A DNA stretch of 21,798 nt, taken from the NCBI GenBank assembly GCA_045123185.1, contig JBGVIL010000146.1, positions 1-21,798 of the forward strand, in the 5' to 3' direction. The first letter of the stretch is position 1. Every line of letters begins with the position of its first letter. This DNA is from UBA1231 sp045123185. Lineage in GTDB: Bacteria; Bacillota_I; Bacilli_A; ML615J-28; CAG-313. The notes beneath the pieces were generated by a model, which did not search any database, was not told the DNA's origin, and saw only the letters and a list, made by a program, of their open reading frames with translations. Below, one piece after another: positions 4,191 through 13,769 of this stretch. The position numbers and the translations under genes were made by a program.

Positions 4191-7016
4191 ATGAAATATA
4201 AATTGAATTTGTTTATTATCGTTTTAATACTAATATTTTCTTGTTCGTCTTGTACATTTGAACATACACATCGTTTCATTGATGGAGACTGTAGTTGTGG
4301 AGAAATTGATCCAGACTATGTTGAACCTCATGAACATGAATTTGTAAATGGTAAATGTGAATGTGGCAAAATTGATCCAGATTATCAAGAAATAAAATAT
4401 ACAATAACTTTTGTCGATTATGATAATACGATTATTGAAACTATTATCATAAAAAAAGGAGAAAGTATTTCATATCCTGATGAACCAAAAAGAGAAGGTT
4501 ATGTTTTTACAGGATGGGATCATGATTTAGAAAATATTAATAGTGACTTGATTATAAAAGCCAGTTATTCACCATTAAAAGAGAAGATTGTTGTTGGTGC
4601 TTTAGAAAAATATACAACTTTAGAAGAAGCATTATTAATAGCTAATGATGGTGATATTATTTACATTACTGAAGGTAGTTATTTAGGTGCTGTAATTAAT
4701 AAGGAAGTTGAGATTAGAGGAAACAATTATGATATTGATCCTTCATCAACTAGAAATAATGAATCTATTTTTACAACAGATTTAATAATTAATGCGTCTA
4801 ATGTTACAATTAATGGCGTTACTTTAACACAAGAAGCAAAATTTACTTTTGACAATTTATCATCAAATGTCAATAATATTAATTTCTTGTATTGTAAAGT
4901 AACAAATAGTTCAGTTAATTTAAATAACAACCGAAATGTTGCACCATTTAATTTTGTTAGTAATAACGAATTTATAATTAGCGATATAGTTGTAGATTAT
5001 TGTTATATAAATAAAGTTAATGATGGTCGCCCAATGGCTATGTATATCGTAGATGTAGAGAATCTTTCAGTAACAAATTCTTATTTTTTAGGTGGAAACA
5101 CTAAAAGTTCTTATAATGATGCTATTAAAATTGATAATACAGAAAATAGTAATGCTCAATTTGGTATTCGTGGGGAAGTAGTTTTTAAGAATAACACATT
5201 TAAAGATTATTACCAATATGCTTTATGGTTTAGACAATTTAGTAGTGGTACTTATTTGATTGAAAATAATACTTTTGTAAATATTGGTCAGACTGCTGAA
5301 AGTCATGCCGCAGTAAACTTTATATCAGGAATTGATATTGATAATTTAGATATTAATGTTATAAATAATGATGTTTTCAATGGATTTATTCTTTTTAGAA
5401 TTGATACAATTGATGGAAACACTAATAATATTACATGTAATATTAATAAAAATACACTTCAAAAATCTAATGGAAAATATTATATTAAGAATAGTGTTGA
5501 TGGATTAAATATTAATGCAAAAAATAATTATTATGGTGTAGAATATCCAAGTGGTTCAAAATTCTTAGGAAATGTTGACTATAGTGATTATTATAGTGAT
5601 TTATATGAAACTCCTGGTAAGGGAAAGATTGAACTAAAATATCATACTAATCCATATGTTGAAGTAGATGGAACAATTCAAATTGATTATGAATTATTTA
5701 GTATTGATGAAAGAGAAGTATTTTGGATATCCTCAGATGAAGCTATTGCTGTTGTAAATGAAAATGGTATAGTAACAGGAATTAGTAAAGGAACTGTTAC
5801 TATTAAGGCTATTTCAGAAAAATATGATGTTGAAAAAAGCATTATTGTGGAAGTATATGAAAATATTGAAGAGATGGATGAGGTAATTCAATTTGTTCTT
5901 TCAATTATGAATTCGTATTCAAACAGTTCAACTGCGGCTAATTCGAGAACTAATTATGAGGTAACAAATCCATATTTATATTCAATTGTTAGAGGTGCTA
6001 CTACATTTTTATTTGAAGACTTAATAATAGATACAGAATCTTATGTTAGAAGAGGTTCAGCAAGTCTTGTTAATAATAAAGTGGAGTATATTACCATTCA
6101 TGATACTTGGGCACTGCCTAGAACAGCCAAAGGTTTGGCCGAATATTTCCTTACAGATGAAACTTCTATTCATTATACTGTAGGGAATGATGGTATTTAC
6201 CAAATAGTCAGATTAACAGATAAAGCAGCCCATGCTGGAGATAGCCCTTATAGAGCTTATGCATTAGAAAAAACAAATGTTCTTGCAACTACAGATAAAC
6301 CTATCATTACAATGATTGATGGTTATTTCGCAATCAATGGTATTAAAACGGAGTTAAGACCTTATACTGATTATGAAGGAACTATTCAAGATATGACTAA
6401 TTACACAACTGATCAAATCACATATAGTGGAATTAGATGTTTAATAGGTGAAGATGGATATTATTATTTAGGTAAAACATATTTTAATGAAACGTATAAA
6501 ACAATTTCTAATTTTGGTGGTAATGCAAATTCTATTGGAATTGAAATGGAATCTCAAAAAGGAACTGATTTTTACTTTAATATGCAAAGAACAGCAAAAG
6601 TAGTTGCGATGCTTATGGATAAATATAATCTAACTACTAATGATGTTAAAATGCATAATTATTTTAGTGGTAAGAATTGTGCTCAATTATTAAAGAACAA
6701 TTTAAAATATGAATATAATTACCAAATTGACAAACATAATATGGAAGATACATTGTGGGATGAATTTTTAGATTTATGTAATGTAGAATTACAAATGCTA
6801 AGATTTAGTCAAGATTATAAATTTGAATTTATATCAGGTAATGAATCAATGATCGATAATAAAGGCCGAGTTATTAATCATTTAGAAACATCTGAATGTG
6901 TATCATATATAATAAGAATCACTAATTTAAAGACAAATGAAATCAAAGAAATTCATTCATCAATTATAATTCCAAGTAGTTTAGATATTGATCCAGATTA
7001 TATTACAAAAAGATAA
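4191..7016 (+). CDS. Multidomain surface lipoprotein with PGRP-type N-acetylmuramoyl-L-alanine amidase
   Basis: This 941-residue lipoprotein would be anchored at Cys18 or Cys21 after a hydrophobic signal. Its parts are two copies of an H-x-H-x-F...CxCGxIDPDY motif (27-43 and 47-65), an InlB/Listeria-Bacteroides repeat (68-127), a Ser/Asn-rich right-handed beta-helix like pectate lyases (about 135-460), a bacterial Ig-like domain (about 480-555, with GIVTGISKGTVTI) and an amidase_2/PGRP domain (about 610-835). In the amidase, His637, His822 and Cys830 are the expected zinc ligands and Lys828 the expected helper; H822-x7-C830 has the same spacing as in T7 lysozyme. The enzyme would cut the bond between MurNAc and the stem peptide. 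ATG 4191 follows GGAG at 4180-4183; TATAAT at 4163-4168 is a likely -10. It may act on its own wall or on that of neighbours; the beta-helix and InlB parts suggest binding to surfaces or glycans. Confidence 0.85.
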   Translation: MKYKLNLFIIVLILIFSCSSCTFEHTHRFIDGDCSCGEIDPDYVEPHEHEFVNGKCECGKIDPDYQEIKYTITFVDYDNTIIETIIIKKGESISYPDEPKREGYVFTGWDHDLENINSDLIIKASYSPLKEKIVVGALEKYTTLEEALLIANDGDIIYITEGSYLGAVINKEVEIRGNNYDIDPSSTRNNESIFTTDLIINASNVTINGVTLTQEAKFTFDNLSSNVNNINFLYCKVTNSSVNLNNNRNVAPFNFVSNNEFIISDIVVDYCYINKVNDGRPMAMYIVDVENLSVTNSYFLGGNTKSSYNDAIKIDNTENSNAQFGIRGEVVFKNNTFKDYYQYALWFRQFSSGTYLIENNTFVNIGQTAESHAAVNFISGIDIDNLDINVINNDVFNGFILFRIDTIDGNTNNITCNINKNTLQKSNGKYYIKNSVDGLNINAKNNYYGVEYPSGSKFLGNVDYSDYYSDLYETPGKGKIELKYHTNPYVEVDGTIQIDYELFSIDEREVFWISSDEAIAVVNENGIVTGISKGTVTIKAISEKYDVEKSIIVEVYENIEEMDEVIQFVLSIMNSYSNSSTAANSRTNYEVTNPYLYSIVRGATTFLFEDLIIDTESYVRRGSASLVNNKVEYITIHDTWALPRTAKGLAEYFLTDETSIHYTVGNDGIYQIVRLTDKAAHAGDSPYRAYALEKTNVLATTDKPIITMIDGYFAINGIKTELRPYTDYEGTIQDMTNYTTDQITYSGIRCLIGEDGYYYLGKTYFNETYKTISNFGGNANSIGIEMESQKGTDFYFNMQRTAKVVAMLMDKYNLTTNDVKMHNYFSGKNCAQLLKNNLKYEYNYQIDKHNMEDTLWDEFLDLCNVELQMLRFSQDYKFEFISGNESMIDNKGRVINHLETSECVSYIIRITNLKTNEIKEIHSSIIIPSSLDIDPDYITKR

Positions 7017-7028
7017 ATAACTTTAACT

Positions 7029-7068
7029 AAAAACCCTTGTTCAAATTTATGTTTAACAGGGGTTTTAA
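7029..7068 (+). terminator. Rho-independent terminator of the amidase lipoprotein gene
   Basis: A 12-pair stem joins 7030-7041 (AAAACCCTTGTT) with 7055-7066 (AACAGGGGTTTT), with one G-T pair. The T-tract is part of the stem, so it could also work on the opposite strand. Confidence 0.7.
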
Positions 7069-7188
7069 TATTATCTATAATAGACATATATTTTATAAAA
7101 TAATTCAGTAGTTTATCTAAAAAATGTCAAAAATAGTTGAAACGTGTTATAATTATCGTATCTTATAATAATATATGGGGTAATGATT

Positions 7189-8188
7189 ATGTTGCTTGTT
7201 ATTTATGGCTTAACATTAAATGTTGGAGATAAAACAAGAAAATATTTACAATCAAAAGGATTTAAAATTATTAAAAAACAATAAGTGAAGAAAATGATAA
7301 TGTAGTTAAATCTTATTTTGTAAATCGTGAATTAAGTGAACAAAAATTATTGAACAATGTGATTTTAAATATAAGACTAACTATGGTTATGTTGGATTTA
7401 ATAATTCAGATATTTTTAATGCAATATATGGTCAAGAAAATGCGGTTTTATCAATGACTAGTGATAATATTGACTTTTTTCATCATATAAAAACTGGATA
7501 TGGTGAAGCAGTTCCGATTATTGCGACTTATATTGATGAAAAAGCTCAAAATGAAGTTTTAGATATGAATCCACAAATTGATCAAACAGAAAGAGAAAAA
7601 AGACTTGCTACTGGTAAAATGGCTGCAGATGTCATATTAAATAATGGTTCTTTATTTGATGATTATTTAATATATGGAGGAGAAAGTAGCCCTTTTAATT
7701 TAGATTCAATTGAGGTTCAATTAGATAATATTTTAAATAAAGCATTTGAAAAACAAAAACAATTCTTAGATAAGAATTATGTTCAACTACCTTATCAAGG
7801 AAACGATGATTATATTTTTTTGAGTTATTCACATAGTGATAAAAAGGTAGCTATGGAGTTACTTGCATTTTTACAATTTAATGAAATTCGCTTTTGATAT
7901 GATGCAGGAATACCAGTTGGAGATAACTGGATGAATGTTATTGCTGATAAGATTAAGAATGCTAAAGCTATAATATTATTAACAAGTGCTAATTCAACTA
8001 AATCAGTGCATGTAGCTGCAGAAGTAAATACTGCATTTAGATTTAATAAGAAAATTATTAAAATTAATCTTGATGATTCTTTATTTGATGCAGGCATTGA
8101 AATGTATTTTTATGGATTAAATCAAGTTAATTATCAATCAATTGATTATGATAATAAAAAAAAGATTATAAATTCATTAAAAAAATAG
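7189..8188 (+). pseudogene. Broken guanylate-kinase-like/TIR fusion gene
   Basis: ATG 7189 has a GGGG ribosome binding site. It opens with MLLVIYG and a degenerate P-loop-like turn (LTLNVGDKT), then meets TAA at 7282. Homologous-looking sequence continues in the next frame (SEENDNVVKSYFVNREL...), then shifts again near 7350 into the frame that runs to 8188. The middle (YGYVGFNNSDIFNAIYGQEN, YGEAVPIIATYIDE, FDDYLIYGGE) has the rhythm of guanylate-kinase folds. From about 7803 a TIR domain follows: IFLSYSHSDK, YDAGIPVGDNW, SANSTKSVHVAAE with the likely catalytic Glu, and a C-terminal MYFYGLNQ. The stop at 7895-7897 is TGA exactly where TIR domains have the conserved Trp before YD. Two frame changes plus a nonsense codon indicate decay. 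Bacterial TIR domains are usually NADases in phage defence. Confidence 0.75.
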
Positions 8189-8198
8189 GATGTATCCT

Positions 8199-8227
8199 TT
8201 TAGATATACATTAATTTGTGATATAAT
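8199..8227 (+). promoter_or_regulatory. Promoter of gdhA
   Basis: TATAAT (8222-8227) with an extended TGA directly upstream, and a weak TTTAGA (8199-8204) at 17 bases. Confidence 0.65.
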
Positions 8228-8244
8228 AATTATGAGGTGATTTT

Positions 8245-9588
8245 ATGACTAATAAATATTTATTAAGTGTTTATAACAATATTAAAGAAAAAGATAAAAA
8301 TGAACCAGAGTTTTTACAAGCTGTGTATGAAGTATTAACATCAATTGAACCATATGTTAATGAACATCCAGAACTTGAAAAGAATGGTATTATTGAAAGA
8401 TTTGTTGAACCTGAAAGAATTATAACATTTAGAGTTCCTTGGGTTGATGATCAAGGAAAGGTACATGTTAATCGTGGTTATCGTGTACAGTTTAATTCAG
8501 CAATAGGACCTTATAAAGGTGGAATCAGACTACATCCTTCAGTAAATGTAAGTATTATGAAGTTTTTAGCTTTTGAACAAGGGTTAAAGAATTCGTTAAC
8601 TGGACTTCCAATGGGTGGAGGAAAAGGTGGATCTGACTTTGATCCACGTGGTAAGAGCGATTTAGAAGTTATGAGATTTTGTCAAAGCTTTATGACAGAA
8701 TTATCTAAGTATATTGGTGCAGATACTGACGTTCCTGCTGGAGATATTGGAACTGGAAAAAGAGAAATTGGTTTTATGTTTGGTCAATATAAACGAATTC
8801 GTAATGAGTTTACTGGTGTGTTAACTGGTAAAGGATTAAGCTATGGTGGATCTATTGGAAGAACAAGTGCAACAGGACACGGACTTTGTTACTTTGCTAA
8901 TAAGATGTTAGAACAAATGGGAAATACATCATTTAAAGATAAAAAAGTAATCGTCTCTGGTGCTGGTAATGTTGGACTTTATGCTGTAGACATGGCAATT
9001 AAACTAGGTGCAACTGTTGTTGGTGTAAATGATATTAGTGGTACTGCTTATAATCCTAAGGGTATTAAATTTGATTTATTACAAGAGATTAAAGAAGAAA
9101 AAAGATTACTAGTAAAAGATTATGCTGAACAAGATAAAGAATGTACTTTTACTGATAATCCAAAAGACTTATGGCGTATTCCTTGTGATATCGTACTTCC
9201 ATGCGCAACACAAAATGAAATTGATTTACAAGATGCAAAAGCTTTAGTTGGTAATAGTATTATTTGTTTATGTGAAGGAGCAAATATGCCTTGTACAATT
9301 GAAGCAACTGAATACTTCATTGAAAATAAAATTATGTTTGGACCAGCAAAAGCTGCAAATGCAGGTGGTGTAATGGTTTCTGGATTTGAAATGAGTCAAA
9401 ATTCAATGCGTTATGCATGGACTGCTGAAGAAGTAGAATCTAAACTAAAACAACAAATGGAAAATATCTTTATGGAAGTTTATGCTTGTGCAAAACACTA
9501 TGGTAATCCATATAATACCGTCTTAGGTGCGAACATTTCAGGCTTTAAAAAAGTATCAGAAGCAATGTTAGCACAAGGTGTATGTTAA
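8245..9588 (+). CDS. gdhA: NADP-type glutamate dehydrogenase
   Basis: This 447-residue enzyme reversibly aminates 2-oxoglutarate to glutamate with NAD(P)H in the cytoplasm and is normally a hexamer. The length is the usual one for the bacterial/fungal NADP group. The substrate loop LPMGGGKGGSDFDP includes the active-site Lys127, and GAGNVG (239-244) is the dinucleotide-binding turn. RVPWVDDQGKVHVNRGYRVQ and GPYKGGIRLHP are signature N-terminal stretches. ATG 8245 follows GAGGTGA (8234-8240). It stands alone between its own promoter and the promoter of the next gene; I see no clear hairpin terminator behind it. The sequence is regular throughout, unlike the wrecked gene before it. Confidence 0.97.
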   Translation: MTNKYLLSVYNNIKEKDKNEPEFLQAVYEVLTSIEPYVNEHPELEKNGIIERFVEPERIITFRVPWVDDQGKVHVNRGYRVQFNSAIGPYKGGIRLHPSVNVSIMKFLAFEQGLKNSLTGLPMGGGKGGSDFDPRGKSDLEVMRFCQSFMTELSKYIGADTDVPAGDIGTGKREIGFMFGQYKRIRNEFTGVLTGKGLSYGGSIGRTSATGHGLCYFANKMLEQMGNTSFKDKKVIVSGAGNVGLYAVDMAIKLGATVVGVNDISGTAYNPKGIKFDLLQEIKEEKRLLVKDYAEQDKECTFTDNPKDLWRIPCDIVLPCATQNEIDLQDAKALVGNSIICLCEGANMPCTIEATEYFIENKIMFGPAKAANAGGVMVSGFEMSQNSMRYAWTAEEVESKLKQQMENIFMEVYACAKHYGNPYNTVLGANISGFKKVSEAMLAQGVC

Positions 9589-9612
9589 ATAGTAATTAGT
9601 AAGATTTATTTA

Positions 9613-9641
9613 TTGTTATTTTACATAAAGTATGATAAAAT
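9613..9641 (+). promoter_or_regulatory. Promoter of the M3-like peptidase gene
   Basis: TTGTTA (9613-9618), a 17-base spacer ending in TGA, and TAAAAT (9636-9641). Confidence 0.6.
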
Positions 9642-9670
9642 ATCTGTAAATATAATATAAGGAGGAAATT

Positions 9671-12265
9671 ATGCTTAAAAGAATATCTATATTTATTATA
9701 ACTTTTGTTCTTTTATTTGCAGTTGCTGGATGTAACTTCAATGGTAACTCAGATAAAGAAAAATTTACAGTAACATTTGATTGTGAAATTGAATGTGAAC
9801 TAGGAAGCGTTGAAGTAACTGAAGGTGGTTTAGTAAGTGTTCCTGAAACTCCAGTTCATGAAGGGTATGTATTCCTTGGATGGTTTAATGGTGAAACAAA
9901 ATGGAATTTTGAACAAGATACTGTTTCTGAAAACATTACTTTAACAGCAAAATGGGAAGAAGAAGCTCCATTATATAATCCAGCTGACATCTTTGAAGCT
10001 AATGACCCTGAAAAAGTTATGGCTTTATATCAAACTGTTTTAACTGAATCAAAACTATATGCTGATTTAGAAAAAGCAAGCTTATTAGAACATAGTAAGG
10101 AATATCTTGCTTTAAATGGTTCTGAATATGCTTATAAAGCATTAGGATTTGATGCTGAAGGTAACGTAGTATTAAATGCATTATATGATAATCATTTAAT
10201 CTATCAAGTTAATGGTGAAGTTTATTCAATTGAATTCGTAAATGAAAATGCTAATCTTCTTGGAAGATATTTGCCAAATTGTCCAGCAGATGCAACAATT
10301 GGTGAAGTAGTAGAAGAAGCCAATCCATATTTTGAAGTTGAATACAAATATCTTTACAGAACTGGTGCTATTGCAAGACAATATGCAACTGTAACTACAA
10401 GATATTATTTTGATGCTGAAACATTAGCATTTGAACGTATTGAAGAAACTCGTAAAATGGAAGAAGAAGTTTTAAGTTTTGAAGTTATTACTTTTGAATA
10501 TGCTGCAAAAGAAATTGAACTTACTTTAGATCCAAAAGAAGCTCATGAAACTGCTGAAGACGCAATTGAATTAACAATTGTATTAAACTTAGGTGAAGAA
10601 AACGAAGAAAAACTAGTTTATACAGTTTCTAATGAAAGTAAAGTTTCTAATACTGATCCTGCATATCGTTTATATAAAAATATGGACTTAACTAAAGACG
10701 TTTTAGATTTATCTTATATCTATGAATATGCATCTATTTACTATGCTTCATTAAAACCTGAATTTAGCTTTAACTTTGTATTAACTGAAGAAGATCATGC
10801 AGAATTTACTGAAATCGTTACTCAATTACAAGCAGCTATTATCGCAAATGAAGAAAGACCTTTAGTTGAAACATTAATGGAAAAATTCAATGATAAATTT
10901 GAATTCATTGAAGCTCATTATATTATTGGTCAAGTTAACTATTATAAAAACTTAAAGAGTACTTCAAATGAAGCTAAATATGAACTTGCAAAAGATACAT
11001 ATTATGCAATCTTTGAAGAATATAAAGCATTCTGCCGTGCAGTTTATGAATCTGAATCAATCTATCGTGAAGAATTCTTTGAAGGATGGACTGAAGAAGA
11101 TTTTGAAGCTATTTATGTAGATGAAGTTGCAACTGAAATTAGACAAAAAATGAATGATTTAGAAGATCAAGCTAATAACTTAGATTATACATCTTCTAGA
11201 TTCCATGAAACTGCATCTATAATTTATGAACAATATATTAAATTATCAAAAGAATATGCTGATTACTATAACTACGATAATTACTATGAATATGCAAGTG
11301 AAAACGTATATTCTCGTGACTATAGTAGTGAAGATTTAGCAAACTTCCATCAATATGTTAAAGATTATATTGTACCTTTAACTAAGAAAGTTATGGCAGA
11401 AGCATCAAGAGATTATTCTTATCTTACAAGTAATCAAAAATATGCAATTGATAACTTATTAGAACGTCCATATAATCGTATTGGTGTTAACTATATGGAT
11501 GATTATATTAATTCATTTGATAATAATTTAAGTAAATATTTCAATTCATTATTTGATAAAGGTTCTGTATTCTTTGTAAATGATTCACGTGCATACGATG
11601 GTGCATTCGTTAACTATTTATCATATTATGAAGAAGGTTTCGCATACTTTGGACCAAGTTATCAAACAACTTATACTATTATTCATGAAATGGGTCACTA
11701 TGCTGCAACATACAGCTATAACTTTGGTGGATTAAACTATGACTTAGCTGAAACTCATTCACAAGCTAATGAATGGTTATTCTCATACTACTTAAAAGAA
11801 AAATTAGATCCTGAAACTCATGCAGTATTAGTAAAACAAAATTTAGCTAATGCTTTACAAACTGTTGTAATTTCTGCAGCGATTGATGAATTTGAACAAA
11901 CAGTTTATAGTGGTGATTATAATCAATTACAATTTGATGATGTTATGAAACAAATTCATACTGAATATGATATGGAAGATATTTATTCATGGTCTAATAT
12001 GAAAATCTATTGGAAATTAGTTGCGATTGGTTCTCCAGTATACTATATTAGTTATGCAACATCACAAATTGCTTCTATCAACCTTTATATGCAAGCAGAA
12101 ATGCATGATTATGAATATGCTCAAGAAGTATATCGTAAATTACAAGAAGAAGGAAGTTCTGAACAAGGATTCGTTGAAGTAATCTTAAATTCAGGATTAT
12201 CTAATCCATTTACTGAACAAATCTATAAAGATATGTTAGAAGTATTTACTGATTCGGAAGAATAG
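9671..12265 (+). CDS. Lipoprotein zinc metallopeptidase, M3 (oligoendopeptidase F) like
   Basis: This 864-residue protein has a lipoprotein signal ending VAGC, an InlB/Listeria-Bacteroides repeat (about 30-95, with GYVFLGWFNG) and a large mostly helical region carrying the zinc motif HEMGH (672-676). The third ligand is Glu694 in ETHSQANEWL, which lines up with the ExPSQxxExW stretch of thimet oligopeptidase and PepF relatives. M3 enzymes usually trim short peptides in the cytoplasm. A lipid-anchored form suggests peptide degradation at the outer membrane face to feed uptake. It has a strong GGAGG ribosome binding site before ATG 9671. The gene is monocistronic, with its own promoter and terminator. 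The middle part (100-330) lacks a domain that I can name. Confidence 0.85.
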   Translation: MLKRISIFIITFVLLFAVAGCNFNGNSDKEKFTVTFDCEIECELGSVEVTEGGLVSVPETPVHEGYVFLGWFNGETKWNFEQDTVSENITLTAKWEEEAPLYNPADIFEANDPEKVMALYQTVLTESKLYADLEKASLLEHSKEYLALNGSEYAYKALGFDAEGNVVLNALYDNHLIYQVNGEVYSIEFVNENANLLGRYLPNCPADATIGEVVEEANPYFEVEYKYLYRTGAIARQYATVTTRYYFDAETLAFERIEETRKMEEEVLSFEVITFEYAAKEIELTLDPKEAHETAEDAIELTIVLNLGEENEEKLVYTVSNESKVSNTDPAYRLYKNMDLTKDVLDLSYIYEYASIYYASLKPEFSFNFVLTEEDHAEFTEIVTQLQAAIIANEERPLVETLMEKFNDKFEFIEAHYIIGQVNYYKNLKSTSNEAKYELAKDTYYAIFEEYKAFCRAVYESESIYREEFFEGWTEEDFEAIYVDEVATEIRQKMNDLEDQANNLDYTSSRFHETASIIYEQYIKLSKEYADYYNYDNYYEYASENVYSRDYSSEDLANFHQYVKDYIVPLTKKVMAEASRDYSYLTSNQKYAIDNLLERPYNRIGVNYMDDYINSFDNNLSKYFNSLFDKGSVFFVNDSRAYDGAFVNYLSYYEEGFAYFGPSYQTTYTIIHEMGHYAATYSYNFGGLNYDLAETHSQANEWLFSYYLKEKLDPETHAVLVKQNLANALQTVVISAAIDEFEQTVYSGDYNQLQFDDVMKQIHTEYDMEDIYSWSNMKIYWKLVAIGSPVYYISYATSQIASINLYMQAEMHDYEYAQEVYRKLQEEGSSEQGFVEVILNSGLSNPFTEQIYKDMLEVFTDSEE

Positions 12266-12270
12266 TAAAC

Positions 12271-12299
12271 AAAGCCTTTGATTAATCAAAGGCTTTTTC
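12271..12299 (+). terminator. Rho-independent terminator of the peptidase gene
   Basis: AAAGCCTTTGA and TCAAAGGCTTT form a long perfect stem around a very short loop, followed by a T-run. Confidence 0.9.
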
Positions 12300-12313
12300 T
12301 TTTGTTCAAATAA

Positions 12314-12342
12314 TTGAATATGACTGTTTAATGTGATATAAT
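12314..12342 (+). promoter_or_regulatory. Promoter of the ASCH-Nudix-Pcp-YfcE operon
   Basis: TTGAAT (12314-12319), a 17-base spacer ending in TGA, and TATAAT (12337-12342). Confidence 0.75.
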
Positions 12343-12361
12343 AAATATAATAGGTGATAAT

Positions 12362-12733
12362 ATGAGATTAAAAGCATTAGATAAATTAGAAATTAAAGTT
12401 CATTATATGAACTTACATAATGAACCATTTATTAAAATTAAAGAACAAACTAAAACAATTGAAATGAGACTAAATGACGAAAAAAGACAATTACTAAATG
12501 TTGGAGATACAATTATATTTACTAATAATCTAACAAAAGAAACAATATCTTGTGAAGTAATAAAACTTCATCACTTTGATAGTTTTGAAAGTCTTTACCA
12601 AGTATTTGATAAAATATCAATTGGTTATAATGAATCTGATATTGCAAGTCCTAAAGACATGGAAATTTATTATTCAAATGAATTAATAAAGAAATATGGT
12701 GTTTTAGGTATTGAAATTAAGGTGATTGGTTAA
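12362..12733 (+). CDS. ASCH-domain protein
   Basis: This 123-residue protein shows the ASCH pattern: PFIKIKEQTKTIEMRLND (about 21-38), then LNVGDTIIFTN and a C-terminal GIEIKVI strand. ASCH domains have a PUA-like fold and are thought to bind RNA or nucleotides; a few have shown ribonuclease or amidohydrolase activity. The function here is not known. ATG 12362 is preferred over the internal ATG 12407 because TAGGTGAT precedes it. The stop TAA shares its last A with the ATG of the Nudix gene, so translation is probably coupled. It is first of four overlapping or abutting genes. Confidence 0.75.
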   Translation: MRLKALDKLEIKVHYMNLHNEPFIKIKEQTKTIEMRLNDEKRQLLNVGDTIIFTNNLTKETISCEVIKLHHFDSFESLYQVFDKISIGYNESDIASPKDMEIYYSNELIKKYGVLGIEIKVIG

Positions 12734-13242
12734 TGAGATTACTATTTGAAATAGATACTAAAGATTACTCAGAAACTGATGAAGTATTGATTCGTCCATC
12801 AGCTAGATCAATAATAATTGAAAATCATCAAATTTTAATGGTATATAGTAAAATGTATGACTACTATAAGTTTCCTGGTGGAGGAATTGAAAATAATGAA
12901 ACACCAATAGATGCAGTTATTAGAGAAACTTACGAAGAAGCAGGATTAATTATTAAAAAAGAAGATTTAACAAAATTTGGTATTGTTAAAAGAACAGAAA
13001 AACTTAATAATAAAGTTTTTAAACAAGACAACTACTATTACTTAGTTAGTAAATATCAAAAAGGTCTATGTCAAAACTTAGATGAATATGAGTTATTAGA
13101 AGGTTATACTTTAGTCCATATTGATCCGGAAGTTGCGATAAATACGAATCTATATAATGAACACGGGCTAGCTAATCAAATTATGTTAAACCGAGAAGCA
13201 AAAGTATTAGAAATCTTAATTAAAGAGGGGTATTTTAAATAA
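12733..13242 (+). CDS. Nudix hydrolase
   Basis: This 169-residue protein has a complete Nudix box, Gx5Ex7REUxEExGU, from Gly50 to Leu72 (GGIENNE, then RETYEEAGL), which binds Mg2+ and cleaves nucleoside-diphosphate-linked substrates. FPGGG and YLVS further fit the family. The substrate cannot be told from sequence. It overlaps the ASCH gene by one base and the next gene by one base (TAATG at both junctions), showing a tightly coupled operon. Confidence 0.9.
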   Translation: MRLLFEIDTKDYSETDEVLIRPSARSIIIENHQILMVYSKMYDYYKFPGGGIENNETPIDAVIRETYEEAGLIIKKEDLTKFGIVKRTEKLNNKVFKQDNYYYLVSKYQKGLCQNLDEYELLEGYTLVHIDPEVAINTNLYNEHGLANQIMLNREAKVLEILIKEGYFK

Positions 13243-13769
13243 TGAATGTATTAGTAACAGCATTTAAACCTTTTAATAATAATATCAACAATTACGCAAC
13301 TGAAGTTATTAAGTATATTCAAAATGATGATAAATTAATAATCGATGTTGTTTATGATGATTGTTATGAAGAAATAATCAAACAAAAAGATTTAAATAAC
13401 TATGATTTAATTATTTCACTAGGAGAGGCAAGAAGTAGAAAAGTATTAACTTTAGAATGTTTTGCTCATAATATAAGTGATTGTAGTTTAAAAGATAACA
13501 AAGGACAACTTAAGAAAAATGAAACTATTATCAAGAATTTACCTTTTGAATTAAAGACTTTAGTTCAAATTGATAAAGTAAAAGAACTTATCGAATTTTC
13601 TTTTGATGCAGGTAAATTTGTATGTAATAATTTATATTATCATTTGTTATCAAATTACCCCAATAAATCATTATTTATTCATGTTCCTGAATGTAATAAT
13701 GAAACAAGTAATTATCAATTACATGCTATAGTAATTGAAAAAATAATAAAAAAGTTAGGAGATCTATAA
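13242..13769 (+). CDS. Pyroglutamyl-peptidase I-like protein (peptidase C15)
   Basis: This 175-residue protein keeps the family outline: VLVTAFKPF near the N-terminus, a Glu in LTLECFAHNISD (Glu72), Cys128 in DAGKFVCNNLYYHL and His147 in FIHVPE. These are the Glu-Cys-His catalytic residues of Pcp, which removes N-terminal pyroglutamate from peptides in the cytoplasm. It is shorter than typical Pcp (about 200-215 residues), and the usual Gly after GF.PF and the ILVTGF start are changed to TAF and NNN, so substrate binding may differ. ATG 13242 follows GAGGGG. It is third gene of the operon and abuts the next gene. Confidence 0.8.
   Translation: MNVLVTAFKPFNNNINNYATEVIKYIQNDDKLIIDVVYDDCYEEIIKQKDLNNYDLIISLGEARSRKVLTLECFAHNISDCSLKDNKGQLKKNETIIKNLPFELKTLVQIDKVKELIEFSFDAGKFVCNNLYYHLLSNYPNKSLFIHVPECNNETSNYQLHAIVIEKIIKKLGDL

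Noticed and set aside
7895..7897. Mollicute genetic code with TGA read as tryptophan
   Set aside because: Every tryptophan in the intact genes is TGG, and those genes contain no in-frame TGA. Frameshifts in the same gene at about 7282 and 7350 make simple decay the better explanation.
7454..7897. Separate intact gene beginning at ATG 7454
   Set aside because: In-frame, family-like sequence continues upstream of this ATG and downstream past the TGA, so it is an inner piece of the broken fusion gene.
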